This document shows, one piece after another, positions 1-9,909 of a DNA stretch of 64,000 nucleotides. How positions within the stretch are numbered: position 1 is the stretch's first letter; each line of letters opens with the position of its first letter. The position numbers and the translations under genes were made by a program. The stretch comes from Caulobacter sp. FWC26 (GTDB taxonomy: Bacteria; Pseudomonadota; Alphaproteobacteria; Caulobacterales; Caulobacteraceae). A model generated the notes under the pieces. That model made no database searches, was not told the origin of the DNA, and saw only the letters and a program-made list of their open reading frames with translations. Location of the stretch: assembly GCF_002742645.2 (NCBI RefSeq), contig NZ_CP033875.1:1342001-1406000 (forward strand), given 5' to 3'.

Positions 1-1039
1 CACGCCCAAGGGCGCCGTCGGTTTGGTCACCAACGTCCACACCGGCGAGATCCTGGGTATGGCCAGCTGGCCGGACTATGACGCGAACAAGGCGGGGGAA
101 GCCACCGACGACCAGCGCCTGAACCGCGCCGCCGCCTCGGTGTACGAGATGGGCTCGACCTTCAAGGCGTTCACCGTGGCGATTGGGCTGGATACGGGCG
201 TGGCGACGGCGTCGTCGACCTTTGACGCGCGAGAGCCGTTCAAGCTCGGCTACCGCACGATTCACGACTATCACGCCGCCCGGGCCATCCTGACCCTGGT
301 AGAGGTGTTCAAACACTCCTCGAATATCGGCACGGCCATGCTGGCCGAGCGGATCGGCGGCGAGCGTCTGAGCCAATATTTCACCAATCTGGGCCTGACC
401 AAACCGGCCAAGGTGGAGCTGAAGGAGTCGGCCCGGCCCCTGACGCCGCGCAAGTGGGACCAGGACGCGGTGGCCTCGACCTCGTTCGGTCACGGCATGA
501 ACGTCAGTCCCCTGGCCCTGGCCCAGGCGATGAACGCCCTGCTCAACGGCGGCGAGATGATGCCCCTGACCATCCGCAAGCTGCCGCCGGGCGTTCGTCC
601 CGAAGGCAAGCGCGTGTTGTCGGAGAATACTTCGGCCGAGATGTTGAAGATCATGCGGGCCAATGTGGTGCCCGGCGAAGGGGGCAGCGGCGGCAAGGCC
701 GACGTGCCGGGCCTGTCGGTCGGCGGCAAGACGGGGACCGGTGAAAAGTACGATCCCGCGATCCGGGGCTACAATCATCAGCGGCAGGTGTCGTCGTTCG
801 CCGCGACCTTCCCAACGGACGGGCCGGTCGAGGCCGACCGCTACTTTGTCCTGATCCTGCTGGACGAGCCGAAGGGCAACGCCAATTCGTTTGGCTTCTC
901 GACCGGCGGCTGGGTCGCCGCGCCGGCCGCAGGCCGGGTTATCGAACGCATCGCGCCGTTCCTCGGCGTCAAACGCAAGACCGAGCTGGTGACCATCGCC
1001 AGCCAGCCAAAGACGGCCACTCCGGAGGCGGGGCTATGA
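1..1039 (+). CDS. ftsI: Peptidoglycan transpeptidase FtsI/PBP3, C-terminal part
   Basis: This is the transpeptidase domain of the septal penicillin-binding protein that cross-links peptidoglycan at the division site. The reading frame is open from the first bases of the window, so the 5' part (cytoplasmic tail, membrane helix, dimerisation domain) lies outside. All three penicilloyl-serine transferase motifs are visible: STFK with the active serine at nt 155-157, SSN within KHSSNIG near nt 316, and KTGTGEK near nt 729. The stop codon overlaps the murE start as ATGA, which indicates translational coupling in the dcw operon. The call is secure; only the N-terminus is unseen. Confidence 0.95.
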   Translation, partial: TPKGAVGLVTNVHTGEILGMASWPDYDANKAGEATDDQRLNRAAASVYEMGSTFKAFTVAIGLDTGVATASSTFDAREPFKLGYRTIHDYHAARAILTLVEVFKHSSNIGTAMLAERIGGERLSQYFTNLGLTKPAKVELKESARPLTPRKWDQDAVASTSFGHGMNVSPLALAQAMNALLNGGEMMPLTIRKLPPGVRPEGKRVLSENTSAEMLKIMRANVVPGEGGSGGKADVPGLSVGGKTGTGEKYDPAIRGYNHQRQVSSFAATFPTDGPVEADRYFVLILLDEPKGNANSFGFSTGGWVAAPAAGRVIERIAPFLGVKRKTELVTIASQPKTATPEAGL

Positions 1040-2496
1040 CCAGACGATTGTCCGACCTGTTCAACCGTCCGTTCGTCCATGATCCCGTGATCGCCGGTGT
1101 CACCGCCGACAGCCGCAAGGTCACGGCCGGCTGGCTGTTCGCGGCCCTGCCGGGGACTAAGGTCGACGGCCGCGACTTCGCCGAAGGCGCGGTCGCCAAG
1201 GGCGCGGCGGCGATCCTGGCGCCGGAGGGCGGGCTGGAAGGTTTGGGCGTGCCGGTGGTGCGCTCCGAGGACGCCCGCCGCGCCTACGCCCTCGCGTCGG
1301 CGGCGTTCTGGGGCAAGCAGCCGGCCATGTGCGTGGCCGTCACCGGCACCAACGGCAAGACCTCGGTGGCCGGCTTCTGCCGCCAGATCTTCGCCAAGCT
1401 GGGCCACAAGGCCGCCAGCATGGGCACTCTGGGGGTCGTTGTCAGCCAGCCGGGCCAGCCCGACCAGCAGCTGACGCCCCCGGGGCTGACCACGCCGGAC
1501 GCCGGTGACGTCGCCGAGATGATCGCCCGCCTGGCCGACATGGGTGTGACCCATCTGGCGCTCGAGGCCAGCTCGCACGGCGTCGACCAGCGCCGCATCG
1601 ACGGCGTCAAGCTGAGCGCGGCCGGCTTTACCAACTTCACCCAGGACCACCTCGACTATCACGGCTCGATGGAGGCCTATCGCGCCGCCAAGCTGCGCCT
1701 GTTCGACACCCTGACGCCCGTCGGCGCCACGGCGGTGCTGAACGCCGACAGCGAGGCGTTCCCCACTTTCGCCTCGGCCGCCGTCACCTCGGGCCAGAGC
1801 GTCTTCTCCGTCGGCGAGGACGGGCAGGGCCTGCGGTTGTTGTCGCGGACCCCGACACCGGCCGGCCAGGACCTGCTCGTCGAGGCGGAGGGGGGCGTTC
1901 ATCACCTCAAGCTGCCGCTGGCCGGCGCTTTCCAGGCGTCGAATGTGCTTGTCGCGGCGGGCCTGTGCATCGCCGCCGGCGAGGACAGCGCCAAGGTGCT
2001 CAAGGCCCTGGAAAGCCTGGAAGGCGCGGCCGGTCGCCTGCAGCGCGTGGGGCGCGGCCCCAAGGGGGGCGAGGCCTATGTCGACTACGCCCACACGCCC
2101 GATGGCCTGCAAACGGTGCTTGAGGCGCTGCGGCCGCACACCGCCGGCAAGCTGATCGCGGTGTTCGGCGCAGGCGGCGACCGGGACCGGGGCAAGCGTC
2201 CGTTGATGGGCGCCATCGGCGCGAAGCTTGCCGACATCGCCATCGTCACCGACGATAATCCGCGTTCGGAAGATCCGGCCTCGATCCGCGCCGCGATCCT
2301 GGAGGGCGCGCCGGGCGCCCGCGAGATCGGCGATCGCCGGGCCGCCATCCGCGCTGCGGTCGAGCTTATGGTCGAGGGCGACGTGCTGGTCGTCGCTGGC
2401 AAGGGTCACGAGCAGGGCCAGATCGTCGCCGGCGTCGTGCATCCGTTCGACGATGTGGCCGAGACCCTGGCCGCTCTGGAGGGCGTCGATGCCTGA
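1036..2496 (+). CDS. murE: UDP-MurNAc-tripeptide synthetase MurE (meso-DAP adding)
   Basis: A cytoplasmic ATP-dependent ligase that adds the third residue to UDP-MurNAc-L-Ala-D-Glu. The protein is 486 residues, normal for MurE. The P-loop of the Mur ligase family, TGTNGKTS, sits at about residues 103-110. A DDNPRSEDP stretch at about 406-414 carries the DNPR signature that marks meso-diaminopimelate rather than lysine specificity, as expected for a Gram-negative cell. The start overlaps the ftsI stop (ATGA), and the 3' end overlaps the murF start by 8 bases. Both overlaps support co-translation in the dcw operon. Confidence 0.96.
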   Translation: MTRRLSDLFNRPFVHDPVIAGVTADSRKVTAGWLFAALPGTKVDGRDFAEGAVAKGAAAILAPEGGLEGLGVPVVRSEDARRAYALASAAFWGKQPAMCVAVTGTNGKTSVAGFCRQIFAKLGHKAASMGTLGVVVSQPGQPDQQLTPPGLTTPDAGDVAEMIARLADMGVTHLALEASSHGVDQRRIDGVKLSAAGFTNFTQDHLDYHGSMEAYRAAKLRLFDTLTPVGATAVLNADSEAFPTFASAAVTSGQSVFSVGEDGQGLRLLSRTPTPAGQDLLVEAEGGVHHLKLPLAGAFQASNVLVAAGLCIAAGEDSAKVLKALESLEGAAGRLQRVGRGPKGGEAYVDYAHTPDGLQTVLEALRPHTAGKLIAVFGAGGDRDRGKRPLMGAIGAKLADIAIVTDDNPRSEDPASIRAAILEGAPGAREIGDRRAAIRAAVELMVEGDVLVVAGKGHEQGQIVAGVVHPFDDVAETLAALEGVDA

Positions 2497-3877
2497 CGCC
2501 CTCTGGACCGCTGATGAGATCGCCCAGGCGGTTGGCGGCCAGGTGGCCGGCGACTTCGCCGCCACCGGCGTCTCGATCGACACCCGCTCGGTGGAGCATG
2601 GCGACCTGTTTGTGCCGCTGGTCGGCGCACGCGACGGTCATGACTTCGTGGCCCAGGCGGTAGCGAACGGCGCGGCGGGCGTCCTGGCGGCCAAGGCCGT
2701 CGACGCCCCGGCGGTGATGGTCGCCGACACCTTCAAGGCGCTGGAAGCCTTGGGCGTCGCCGCCCGTGAGCGCGCGCCCCAGTGCAGACGCGGCGCGGTG
2801 ACGGGTTCGGTCGGCAAGACCAGCGTCACCCGCGCCATCGAGGCGGGCCTGCGCCTGGCCGGCAAGGCCCACGCCTCGGTCAAGAGCTACAACAACCACA
2901 TCGGCGTCCCCCTGACCCTGGCGCGGATGCCGCGCGACACCGAACGGGCGGTGTTCGAGGTCGGCATGAACCACGAGGGCGAGATCGTCCCGCTGTCGGG
3001 CTTCATCCAGCCGCATGCGGTGGCGATCACCACCGTTGGCCCCGTCCACATCGAGAACTTCCCGGACGGCGAGGCCGGCGTCGCCCGCGCCAAGGCCGAA
3101 ATCTTCGCGGGTCTGCGGCCCGGCGGCGTCACTGTGCTGAACGCCGATAACCGTTGGTTCGACTACCTGAAGGGCGAGGCCGAGAAGGCTGGCGCGACCG
3201 TCTGGAGCTTCGGCGAGGCCGCCGGGGCGACCGCCCGCCTGACCGGCTTCCAGGTGGAGGGCGCGGGCGCGACCGTTTCGGTCGAACTACGCGGCGAGAC
3301 CTTCAGCTTCCCGATCCGCCAGACCGGCGTCCACTGGGGGCCCAACAGCCTGTGCGTGCTGCTGATGCTGGAAGCGCTGGGCGTCTCGCGCGACACCGCC
3401 CTGGCGGCGCTGGCGGCCTTCGCGCCCATCGAGGGGCGGGGCGCCGAGAAGACGATCCGCATTCCTGGCGGCGCCTTCACCCTGGTCGACGAGAGCTACA
3501 ACGCCAACCCGGTCTCGATGCAGGCCGCGCTCAAGACCCTGGGGGCGCGCAAGGTCGCCGGCCGCCGGGTGGTGGCGCTGACCGACATGCTCGAATTGGG
3601 CGAGGACTCCGAGCGGTTTCACGCCGGGCTTGCGGACCCGATCGCGGCCGCGAACATCGACGTCGTTTTTCTGGCGGGCGTCCACATGAAATCGCTGTGG
3701 GAGGCGCTTCCTCCGACTCGGCGGGGCGGCTACGCGGAGGTTACTGAAAAGTTAACGTCGGTGTTGGCGGGGGCGATCCAGCCTGGCGATGTGGTGATGG
3801 TGAAGGGGTCGAACGGCTCCAGGGCTGGCGCGCTCGCCGTCGCTCTGTCCGCGCTCGATCTTGGGGAACAGGGCTGA
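2489..3877 (+). CDS. murF: UDP-MurNAc-tripeptide--D-Ala-D-Ala ligase MurF
   Basis: Adds D-Ala-D-Ala to the UDP-MurNAc-tripeptide, the last cytoplasmic step before the lipid stage. The frame is open further upstream inside murE, but the ATG at 2489 ([13 protein letters not shown]) gives 462 residues, the usual MurF length, and an 8-base overlap with murE. The ATP-binding motif TGSVGKTS is at about residues 105-112. [11 protein letters not shown] and [11 protein letters not shown] are typical MurF blocks in the central and C-terminal domains. The stop overlaps the mraY start as TGATG. Confidence 0.95.
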   Translation: MPDALWTADEIAQAVGGQVAGDFAATGVSIDTRSVEHGDLFVPLVGARDGHDFVAQAVANGAAGVLAAKAVDAPAVMVADTFKALEALGVAARERAPQCRRGAVTGSVGKTSVTRAIEAGLRLAGKAHASVKSYNNHIGVPLTLARMPRDTERAVFEVGMNHEGEIVPLSGFIQPHAVAITTVGPVHIENFPDGEAGVARAKAEIFAGLRPGGVTVLNADNRWFDYLKGEAEKAGATVWSFGEAAGATARLTGFQVEGAGATVSVELRGETFSFPIRQTGVHWGPNSLCVLLMLEALGVSRDTALAALAAFAPIEGRGAEKTIRIPGGAFTLVDESYNANPVSMQAALKTLGARKVAGRRVVALTDMLELGEDSERFHAGLADPIAAANIDVVFLAGVHMKSLWEALPPTRRGGYAEVTEKLTSVLAGAIQPGDVVMVKGSNGSRAGALAVALSALDLGEQG

Positions 3878-4989
3878 TGCTGTACCTTCTGTACGAATGG
3901 CTGACGCGCTCGCAAGAGCACTTTCCAGCCCTGAACCTGTTGAAATACCTGACCTTTCGGTCCGGCATGGCGATGCTCACCGCCTATATCGTCGCTGTGG
4001 CCATGGGCTCGCGCTTCATTCGCTGGATGAAGGCCAAGCAGGGCAAGGGCCAACCGATCCGCACCGACGGCATCGCCCGTCACGTCACCGAAAAGGCCGG
4101 CACGCCCACCATGGGGGGCTTCATGATCCTGGCCGGGCTGTTCGTCGGCGCCCTGCTTTGGGCGGACCTGCGCAACGTCCATGTCTGGGTGGTGCTGCTG
4201 GTCACCGGCAGCTACGGCGTGCTGGGCTTCATGGACGACTACGCCAAGGTCACCAAGCAGACCACGGCCGGTCTTTCCAGCGTTCAAAAGCTGGTGGCGC
4301 AGTTCATCGTCGCGATCATCGCCACGGTCATCCTGGTCCTGTTCGCGCCCAAGTCGCCGATGACGCCGGGCATGGAAACCAGTCTGGTCTTCCCGATCTT
4401 CAAGGCGCTGGTGATCAATCTGGGCTGGTTTTACGTCGCCTTCGCGGCGTTCACGATCGCCGGCTTCTCCAACGCCGTGAACCTGACCGACGGCCTGGAT
4501 GGCCTGGCCATCGTGCCGGTGATGTTCGCCGCCTCGACCTTCGGCCTGATCGCCTACCTCGTCGGCAACTACAAGTTCGCCGACTATCTGAACCTGCACT
4601 TCGCGCCGGGCGTCGGTGAGCTGGCGGTGCTGTGCGGGGCGATCATCGGCGGGGGCATGGGTTTCCTCTGGTACAACGCCCCGCCGGCCAAGATCTTCAT
4701 GGGCGACACCGGTTCGCTGGCTCTAGGCGGCGCGCTGGGCGCGATCGCCGTCTGCGCCAAGCACGAGCTGGTGCTGGGCATCGTCGGCGGCCTGTTCGTG
4801 GCCGAGGCGCTGTCGGTGATGATCCAGGTCGCCTACTTCAAGAAGACCGGCAAGCGGGTCTTCCTGATGGCGCCGATCCACCACCACTTCGAGAAGCTGG
4901 GCTGGGCCGAGTCCACCGTCGTGATCCGCTTCTGGATCGTGTCGATGATCCTGGCCTTCATCGGCCTGGCCACGCTGAAGCTGCGATAG
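3877..4989 (+). CDS. mraY: Phospho-MurNAc-pentapeptide transferase MraY
   Basis: Integral membrane enzyme that moves phospho-MurNAc-pentapeptide from UDP to undecaprenyl phosphate, forming lipid I. The 370-residue protein has about ten hydrophobic segments. It carries the family's conserved cytoplasmic motifs: FMDDYAKV (catalytic aspartates), [26 protein letters not shown] and, near the end, [13 protein letters not shown]. The start codon shares one base with the murF stop (TGATG). The gap to murD is 11 bases and holds a plausible ribosome site (gggggcgag). Confidence 0.96.
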   Translation: MLYLLYEWLTRSQEHFPALNLLKYLTFRSGMAMLTAYIVAVAMGSRFIRWMKAKQGKGQPIRTDGIARHVTEKAGTPTMGGFMILAGLFVGALLWADLRNVHVWVVLLVTGSYGVLGFMDDYAKVTKQTTAGLSSVQKLVAQFIVAIIATVILVLFAPKSPMTPGMETSLVFPIFKALVINLGWFYVAFAAFTIAGFSNAVNLTDGLDGLAIVPVMFAASTFGLIAYLVGNYKFADYLNLHFAPGVGELAVLCGAIIGGGMGFLWYNAPPAKIFMGDTGSLALGGALGAIAVCAKHELVLGIVGGLFVAEALSVMIQVAYFKKTGKRVFLMAPIHHHFEKLGWAESTVVIRFWIVSMILAFIGLATLKLR

Positions 4990-5000
4990 GGGGCGAGCCG

Positions 5001-6416
5001 ATGATCCCCGTCCGCGGATTCGAGGACAAGACCGTTGCGGTGTTCGGCCTGGGCCGCACCGGCCTGACGGCGGCGCGCGCCTTGATCGCGGGGGGCGCCA
5101 AGGTCGCCCTGTGGGACGAAAAGCCGGCCAGCCGCGAAGCGGCCGCCGCAGAGGGTTTTCCAGTCGTCGACCTGGAGGCCGCCGACTGGAGCCAGTTCGC
5201 CGCTCTGATGCTGTCGCCGGGCGTGCCGCTGACCCATCCCAAGCCTCACTGGACCGTCCAGAAGGCCAAGGCCGCCGGAGTCGAGGTGCTGGGCGATGTC
5301 GAGCTGTTCGCGCGCACGGTCAACGCCGCGCCGGCCCACAAGCGCCCCAAGATCATCGCCATCACCGGCACCAACGGCAAGTCGACGACGACGGCTCTGA
5401 TCGGTCACCTGTGCGCCTCCGCCGGGCGCGACACGCGGATCGGCGGCAATATCGGTCTCGGCGTTCTCGGCCTCGAGGACATGCACGGCGGCGCGGTCTA
5501 TGTGCTGGAGTTGTCGTCCTACCAGCTGGACCTGACCTCCAGTCTGCACGCCGACGCGGTGGTGCTGCTGAACATCTCGCCCGACCATCTGGATCGTCAC
5601 GGCGGCATGGACGGCTATATCGCCGCCAAGCGCCGGATCTTCCTGAACCAAGGCAAGGGCGACACGGCGATCATCGGGGTCGACGACGCCTGGTGCCAGC
5701 AGATCTGCACCGAGATCACCGCCGCCAATCGCCGCACCATCTGGCCGATCAGCGCCGGGAAGGCGATGGGCCGGGGCGTCTATGCGCTGCAGGGCGTTCT
5801 CTATGACGCGACCGGCGAGCGCGTGGTCGAGGTCGCCGACATCCTGCGCGCCCGCAGCCTGCCGGGCCGTCACAACTGGCAGAACGCCGCCGCCGCCTAC
5901 GCCGCCGCGCGCGCCATCGGCATTCCGATGCAGGACGCGGTCGACGGTCTGATGACCTTCCCGGGCCTGGCGCACCGGATGGAAACGGTCGGCAAGCTCG
6001 GCAAGGTGCGTTTCGTCAACGACAGCAAGGCCACCAACGCCGACGCCGCGCGGCAGGCGATGTCGTCCTATCCGAAGTTCTATTGGATTGCCGGCGGTGT
6101 GGCCAAGGCCGGCGGCATCGACGACCTGAAGGACCTGTTCCCCCGCATCGCCAAGGCCTACCTGATCGGCGAGGCGGCCGAGCCCTTCTCCTGGACGCTG
6201 GCGGGCAAGGCCGAATGCGTGCTCAGCGGCACGCTGGAGCGGGCGGTGCAGCAGGCCTATGCCGACGCCGCCGCCAGCGGGGAGGAGGCGATCGTCCTGC
6301 TGTCGCCCGCCTGCGCCTCCTTCGATCAGTTCAGCGACTTCGAGGCGCGCGGCGAGGCGTTCCGCGCCGCCGTGAACGGCCTTTCGGCGAGCGGCGGCAA
6401 GGCCGCCGTCGCTTAA
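5001..6416 (+). CDS. murD: UDP-MurNAc-L-Ala--D-Glu ligase MurD
   Basis: Adds D-glutamate to UDP-MurNAc-L-Ala in the cytoplasm. The frame is open upstream within mraY, but the ATG at 5001 follows a gggggcgag ribosome site and gives 471 residues, typical of MurD. The N-terminal Rossmann-like domain begins VFGLGRTGLTAAR, the Mur ligase P-loop TGTNGKSTT lies at about residues 122-130, and NISPDHLDRH and FVNDSKATNADA are conserved central and C-terminal blocks. It is the last mur gene before the cluster is interrupted by a ClC transporter only 3 bases downstream. Confidence 0.95.
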   Translation: MIPVRGFEDKTVAVFGLGRTGLTAARALIAGGAKVALWDEKPASREAAAAEGFPVVDLEAADWSQFAALMLSPGVPLTHPKPHWTVQKAKAAGVEVLGDVELFARTVNAAPAHKRPKIIAITGTNGKSTTTALIGHLCASAGRDTRIGGNIGLGVLGLEDMHGGAVYVLELSSYQLDLTSSLHADAVVLLNISPDHLDRHGGMDGYIAAKRRIFLNQGKGDTAIIGVDDAWCQQICTEITAANRRTIWPISAGKAMGRGVYALQGVLYDATGERVVEVADILRARSLPGRHNWQNAAAAYAAARAIGIPMQDAVDGLMTFPGLAHRMETVGKLGKVRFVNDSKATNADAARQAMSSYPKFYWIAGGVAKAGGIDDLKDLFPRIAKAYLIGEAAEPFSWTLAGKAECVLSGTLERAVQQAYADAAASGEEAIVLLSPACASFDQFSDFEARGEAFRAAVNGLSASGGKAAVA

Positions 6417-6419
6417 GGG

Positions 6420-8276
6420 ATGACCCCGCCGGCCGAGGCCCCCGAACCGGAGAGCGCCAAGGCCGCTTCGACCCCTTGGCGTTCGGTCCTGCGGGTCGCG
6501 GCCATCGACCGCGCCAGCCTGAGGCAGGCCGGTCGCCAAGCCCTGCCTTGGCTGGCCTGGCTGCGCCGGCGGACCCGATCTTCCGAACTCTGGGTCATCG
6601 CCGTCGCCACGGTGGTCGGTCTCGTGGCCGGCGCCCTGGCGGTGCTGCTGGGCGCGCTGGCCCATGGGACGCAGGTGTGGATCTTCGATTTCGATCCCAA
6701 CCAGCGTCTGTCGGCGCAGGCCCGGATCGAACCCTGGCGCCTGCTGGCCATCCCGCTGGGCGGACTCGTGCTGGGCCTGTTCACCGCCGCGATCCTGCGC
6801 TTTCGACCCAGCCACGCCGTCGACCCGGTCGAGGCCAACGCCTTGCACGGCGGGCGGCTGTCGGTCCGCGACAGCCTGTTCATCTGCATCCAGACGCTGA
6901 TCTCGAACGGATCGGGGGCGTCGGTTGGGCTAGAGGCGGCCTACGCCCAGGCCGGGGGCGCGACCGCGTCCTGGGTCGGACAACGGCTGAGCCTGCGGCG
7001 GGGCGACCTGCGGATCCTGGTCGGGGCGGGCGCCGGTGCGGCGATCGCCGCAGCCTTCGGCGCGCCGCTGACCGGCGCCTTCTACGCGTTCGAGATCGTC
7101 ATCGGCGCCTACACCGTCGCCAACATCGCGCCCGTGGCCGCCGCCGCCCTGGCGGGCGTGCTGGTCGCCAAGGCCCTCGGCTCGACCCCCTACCTGATCA
7201 AGACCTCGGTCGTCGCCATTTCCTCGCCCGCCGACTACGCGCTTTATGGCCTTCTGGGTCTGCTCGCGGCCGTCTTCGGCGTGATGTTGATGCGCGCCGT
7301 GGCGGTCGCCGACCGATGGGCGGCCAAGGCCCCGCTGCCGCGTTGGTCCAAGCCGGCGATCGGCGGCGTCGCCCTGGCGGCCCTGGCGCTGGCGACGCCG
7401 CAGACCCTTTCGGGCGGTCACGGCGCCCTGCACCTGGACCTCAACAGCGACCTGCCTCTGAAGGTCCTGCTGGTGCTGATCCTGATGAAGTCGGTGGCCT
7501 CGATCGTGTCCCTGAGCGCGGGCTTTCGGGGCGGGCTGTTCTTCGCCGCCCTGTTCCTCGGCGCGCTGACGGGCCAGGCGTTCGCCGAGGTGGTGAACCT
7601 GACGGCCGGGGACGGTCGCCTCGACCCGATCGCCGCCTCGCTGGTCGGCATGGGCGCGCTGGGCGTCGCCATCGTCGGCGGTCCCTTCACCATGTCGTTC
7701 CTGGTGCTGGAGGCGACGGGCGACTTCACCGTCACCGGCGCGACCCTGGCCGCCTCGCTGATCGCCAGCGCCGTCGTGCGCGAGACGTTTGGCTACTCGT
7801 TCTCGACCTGGCGCCTGCACCTTCGGGGCGAGACCATCCGCAGCGCTCACGACGTCAGCTGGATGCGGAACCTCACCGCCGGCAAGATGATGCGCCGCGA
7901 CGTGAAGACGATCCCCTCGGCCACCACCCTGGCCGAGTTCCGCCGCCGTTTTCCGCTCGGCTCGACCAAGCGCGCAGTGCTGACCGATGAGACCGGACGC
8001 TACGCCGGTATCGTCGCCACGGCGGCCGTCTACGCCGAGCCGGCTGAACGCGAAGCGACCGTCGCGTCTCTGGCCGCCCATACCCGTGTCGCCCTGGCGC
8101 CGGAGCTGTCCATCAAGGCGATCATGACCGCTTTCGACGAAACCGGCGCCGACGAACTGGCCGTCGTCGACGAGGGCGGCGAGGTGATCGGCCTGATCAC
8201 CGAAGCCCACGTGACGCGGCGCTACGCGGAAGAGCTGGAAAAGGCGCGGCGGGAGTTGACGGGAGATACGGGGTAG
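6420..8276 (+). CDS. ClC-family chloride channel/transporter with CBS domains
   Basis: An inner-membrane ClC chloride channel or Cl-/H+ antiporter of 618 residues. The central hydrophobic region aligns by eye with ClC proteins: AAFGAPLTGAFYAFE matches the family block AAFNAPLAG, and the GGLFFAALFLGALTG region sits where GIFAP-type motifs lie. The canonical GREGP filter motif appears as GLEAA (within SVGLEAAYAQ), so the gating-glutamate position is kept while the flanking residues differ. The C-terminal ~140 residues (from NLTAGKMMRRDVKTIP) form a pair of CBS domains. It starts 3 bases after murD and is probably co-transcribed with it, although chloride transport is not part of wall synthesis. 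Confidence 0.85.
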   Translation: MTPPAEAPEPESAKAASTPWRSVLRVAAIDRASLRQAGRQALPWLAWLRRRTRSSELWVIAVATVVGLVAGALAVLLGALAHGTQVWIFDFDPNQRLSAQARIEPWRLLAIPLGGLVLGLFTAAILRFRPSHAVDPVEANALHGGRLSVRDSLFICIQTLISNGSGASVGLEAAYAQAGGATASWVGQRLSLRRGDLRILVGAGAGAAIAAAFGAPLTGAFYAFEIVIGAYTVANIAPVAAAALAGVLVAKALGSTPYLIKTSVVAISSPADYALYGLLGLLAAVFGVMLMRAVAVADRWAAKAPLPRWSKPAIGGVALAALALATPQTLSGGHGALHLDLNSDLPLKVLLVLILMKSVASIVSLSAGFRGGLFFAALFLGALTGQAFAEVVNLTAGDGRLDPIAASLVGMGALGVAIVGGPFTMSFLVLEATGDFTVTGATLAASLIASAVVRETFGYSFSTWRLHLRGETIRSAHDVSWMRNLTAGKMMRRDVKTIPSATTLAEFRRRFPLGSTKRAVLTDETGRYAGIVATAAVYAEPAEREATVASLAAHTRVALAPELSIKAIMTAFDETGADELAVVDEGGEVIGLITEAHVTRRYAEELEKARRELTGDTG

Positions 8277-8311
8277 GGGGCTTCTGAAGACTCGGACGGG
8301 ACATCTAACTG

Positions 8312-8444
8312 GACCGACCTCCCCGGCGAATGCCGGGGCCCAGATCCATCCGGAGCGGCTGGGGTTGGTGCGACATCGCGCGGCGTTCAGTGACTGGCGT
8401 CAGTGGGTTCGATCTGGATCCCGGCGTTCGCCGGGAAGGTCGGG
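8312..8444. repeat. Intergenic inverted repeat, family A, copy 1
   Basis: The left arm near 8313-8349 and the right arm near 8410-8444 are imperfect reverse complements: ccgacctccccggcgaa pairs with ttcgccgggaaggtcgg. Each arm contains its own small stem (CCCCGGC-gaat-GCCGGGG on the left, CCCGGCG-tt-CGCCGGG on the right). Related structures occur at 17759-17871 and 31944-32050. This looks like a dispersed REP/MITE-like element downstream of a gene, possibly with a terminator-like role. Confidence 0.6.
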
Positions 8445-8573
8445 CTTTCGGATGGAGCTGGAGTCTTGGCGCGCCGTTTGACTGACCTCGGCTAGACTCG
8501 CTTTTCAATGTCCCATGATTGTATGGTTTTCATGGGCTCCATCTCTGGGTGTTTGAAAGCGAGTGGCATAGAA

Positions 8574-8744
8574 ATGCTTCCACCTCACAATGACGCCTCG
8601 CGTTTCATCAGCTTGGCCGGGCTCGCCATTCTCGTCGTGTTCATCGGTGTCTTGCTGTGGCAGACGCTCCGTGGCGACGACATCACGGTCGGGGTGAGAC
8701 CGGGTGGGCGCTTGCCTGTTGTTTCAAGCGCTTCTGGGAACTGA
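8574..8744 (+). CDS. Possible small single-span membrane protein
   Basis: The only plausible reading frame in the roughly 500-base gap between the ClC gene and the histidine kinase. From the ATG at 8574 it encodes 56 residues with one strongly hydrophobic segment (FISLAGLAILVVFIGVLLW) followed by a short polar tail. An in-frame ATG at 8508 would give 78 residues. The ribosome site is weak for both starts. It has no recognisable family, and codon use does not decide the matter, so it is listed as a candidate only. Confidence 0.3.
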   Translation: MLPPHNDASRFISLAGLAILVVFIGVLLWQTLRGDDITVGVRPGGRLPVVSSASGN

Positions 8745-8775
8745 CAGCCCTCGGCGAGCTCCCAACCTCCGCCCC

Positions 8776-9825
8776 TCACCCCAGCGGCATGAACGCGTCG
8801 GCCTTGTCCAGCGAGGCCAGCGGCGCGTCGATGGCGCACCGCAGGCCGTCGGCACGATAGTCGACGGAGACGGTTGCGGAGAGCTCGCCCGGTAGCGCGG
8901 CTTCGACGATCCGCGAGCCGAAGCCACGGCGTTCCGGGGGGCGCACGGAGGGGCCCCCGCTCTCGCGCCATTCGATATGCAGGCGGTCCTCGGGTTCGAC
9001 CGTCCAGGTGACGTCCACATGGCCGGAGGGGGCGGACAGCGCGCCGTACTTCAGGGCGTTGATCGCCAATTCGTGGAAGGCCAGGGCCATGACGACGGCG
9101 GGCTTGGGCGAAACCTTCAGGTCAGGACCCTTCACAGTCAGTTGGGACGGGTTCGAGCGGTAAGGCGTCACCGCACCATCGACGATCTGGCGCAGACTCG
9201 CGGCGGACCAGTTCTGGTCCGTCAGCACGTTGTGCGTGGCGGCGATGGCCATCAGCCGTCCTTCGAGCGCGTCACGCACGGAAGACTCGACCCCGGCGTT
9301 GCGCAGCGACTGGTTAGCGATCGACTGGACGGTGGCCAGGGTGTTCTTGACCCGGTGGTTCAGCTCGTTGACCAGCAATTGGCGATGGTCTTCGGCCAGG
9401 CGCTCGCCGGTCACGTCGCGCGAGGTCGCCAAAACGCGGATGACCCGTCCGCCATCGAGGATCGGCGACACGGTGGTGTCCCACCAGCGCGGCGCGCCCT
9501 TGGCTGTCGGGCAAAACGCCCGGAAGGCGACGGCGTGGCCGGCCATGGCCGCGCGCAGCGCCTGTTCGACCGCCGCCCGGCTCTCGGGCGGCCACATGTC
9601 GGGCCAATACTGATGTCGATTACGGCCCTCGAAATCCTCGATCTCCAGAAGCAACTTGCCCTGGGTGTTCATGTATTCGAGGTGGCCGTCGGCGCTGATG
9701 ACGCGGATGCAGTCCTGACTAGCCTCGACGACGCTGAGGAAATAGGCCCCAGCGCCCTCCAGAACAGCCTTGTCGGATGCGTCGTCTGCCACGCCACGTC
9801 CCTGCCCGATACGGGCAATGATCAC
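8776..9825 (-). CDS. PAS-domain HWE-family sensor histidine kinase
   Basis: A soluble sensor kinase of 349 residues with no membrane segment. A PAS fold spans about residues 28-140 (ASQDCIRVISADGHLEYMN through the WWDTTVSPI and VTGERLAE end typical of PAS/PAC). The phospho-acceptor region NELNHRVKNTLATVQS places the histidine at about residue 157. The catalytic domain has the IEWRESGGP element that characterises HWE/HisKA_2 kinases, a class common in alphaproteobacteria. The start shown is GTG; an in-frame GTG at 9792, preceded by caggGACG, is an equally good choice. No response regulator is adjacent, so the partner and signal are unknown. Confidence 0.85.
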   Translation of the reverse strand: MIIARIGQGRGVADDASDKAVLEGAGAYFLSVVEASQDCIRVISADGHLEYMNTQGKLLLEIEDFEGRNRHQYWPDMWPPESRAAVEQALRAAMAGHAVAFRAFCPTAKGAPRWWDTTVSPILDGGRVIRVLATSRDVTGERLAEDHRQLLVNELNHRVKNTLATVQSIANQSLRNAGVESSVRDALEGRLMAIAATHNVLTDQNWSAASLRQIVDGAVTPYRSNPSQLTVKGPDLKVSPKPAVVMALAFHELAINALKYGALSAPSGHVDVTWTVEPEDRLHIEWRESGGPSVRPPERRGFGSRIVEAALPGELSATVSVDYRADGLRCAIDAPLASLDKADAFMPLG

Positions 9826-9909
9826 GTCAAGCGCGAAGAATACAAGCGTCGGTTTTGAGCCCTGGCGCTTTTCGGCTCGGCTCGGCTCGGACCGGCCGAG
9901 ACGCCGTGT

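Noticed and set aside
841..2583. A 580-residue minus-strand frame opposite ftsI-murE
   Set aside because: It is antisense to murE, whose motifs are complete, and shows shadow-type composition.
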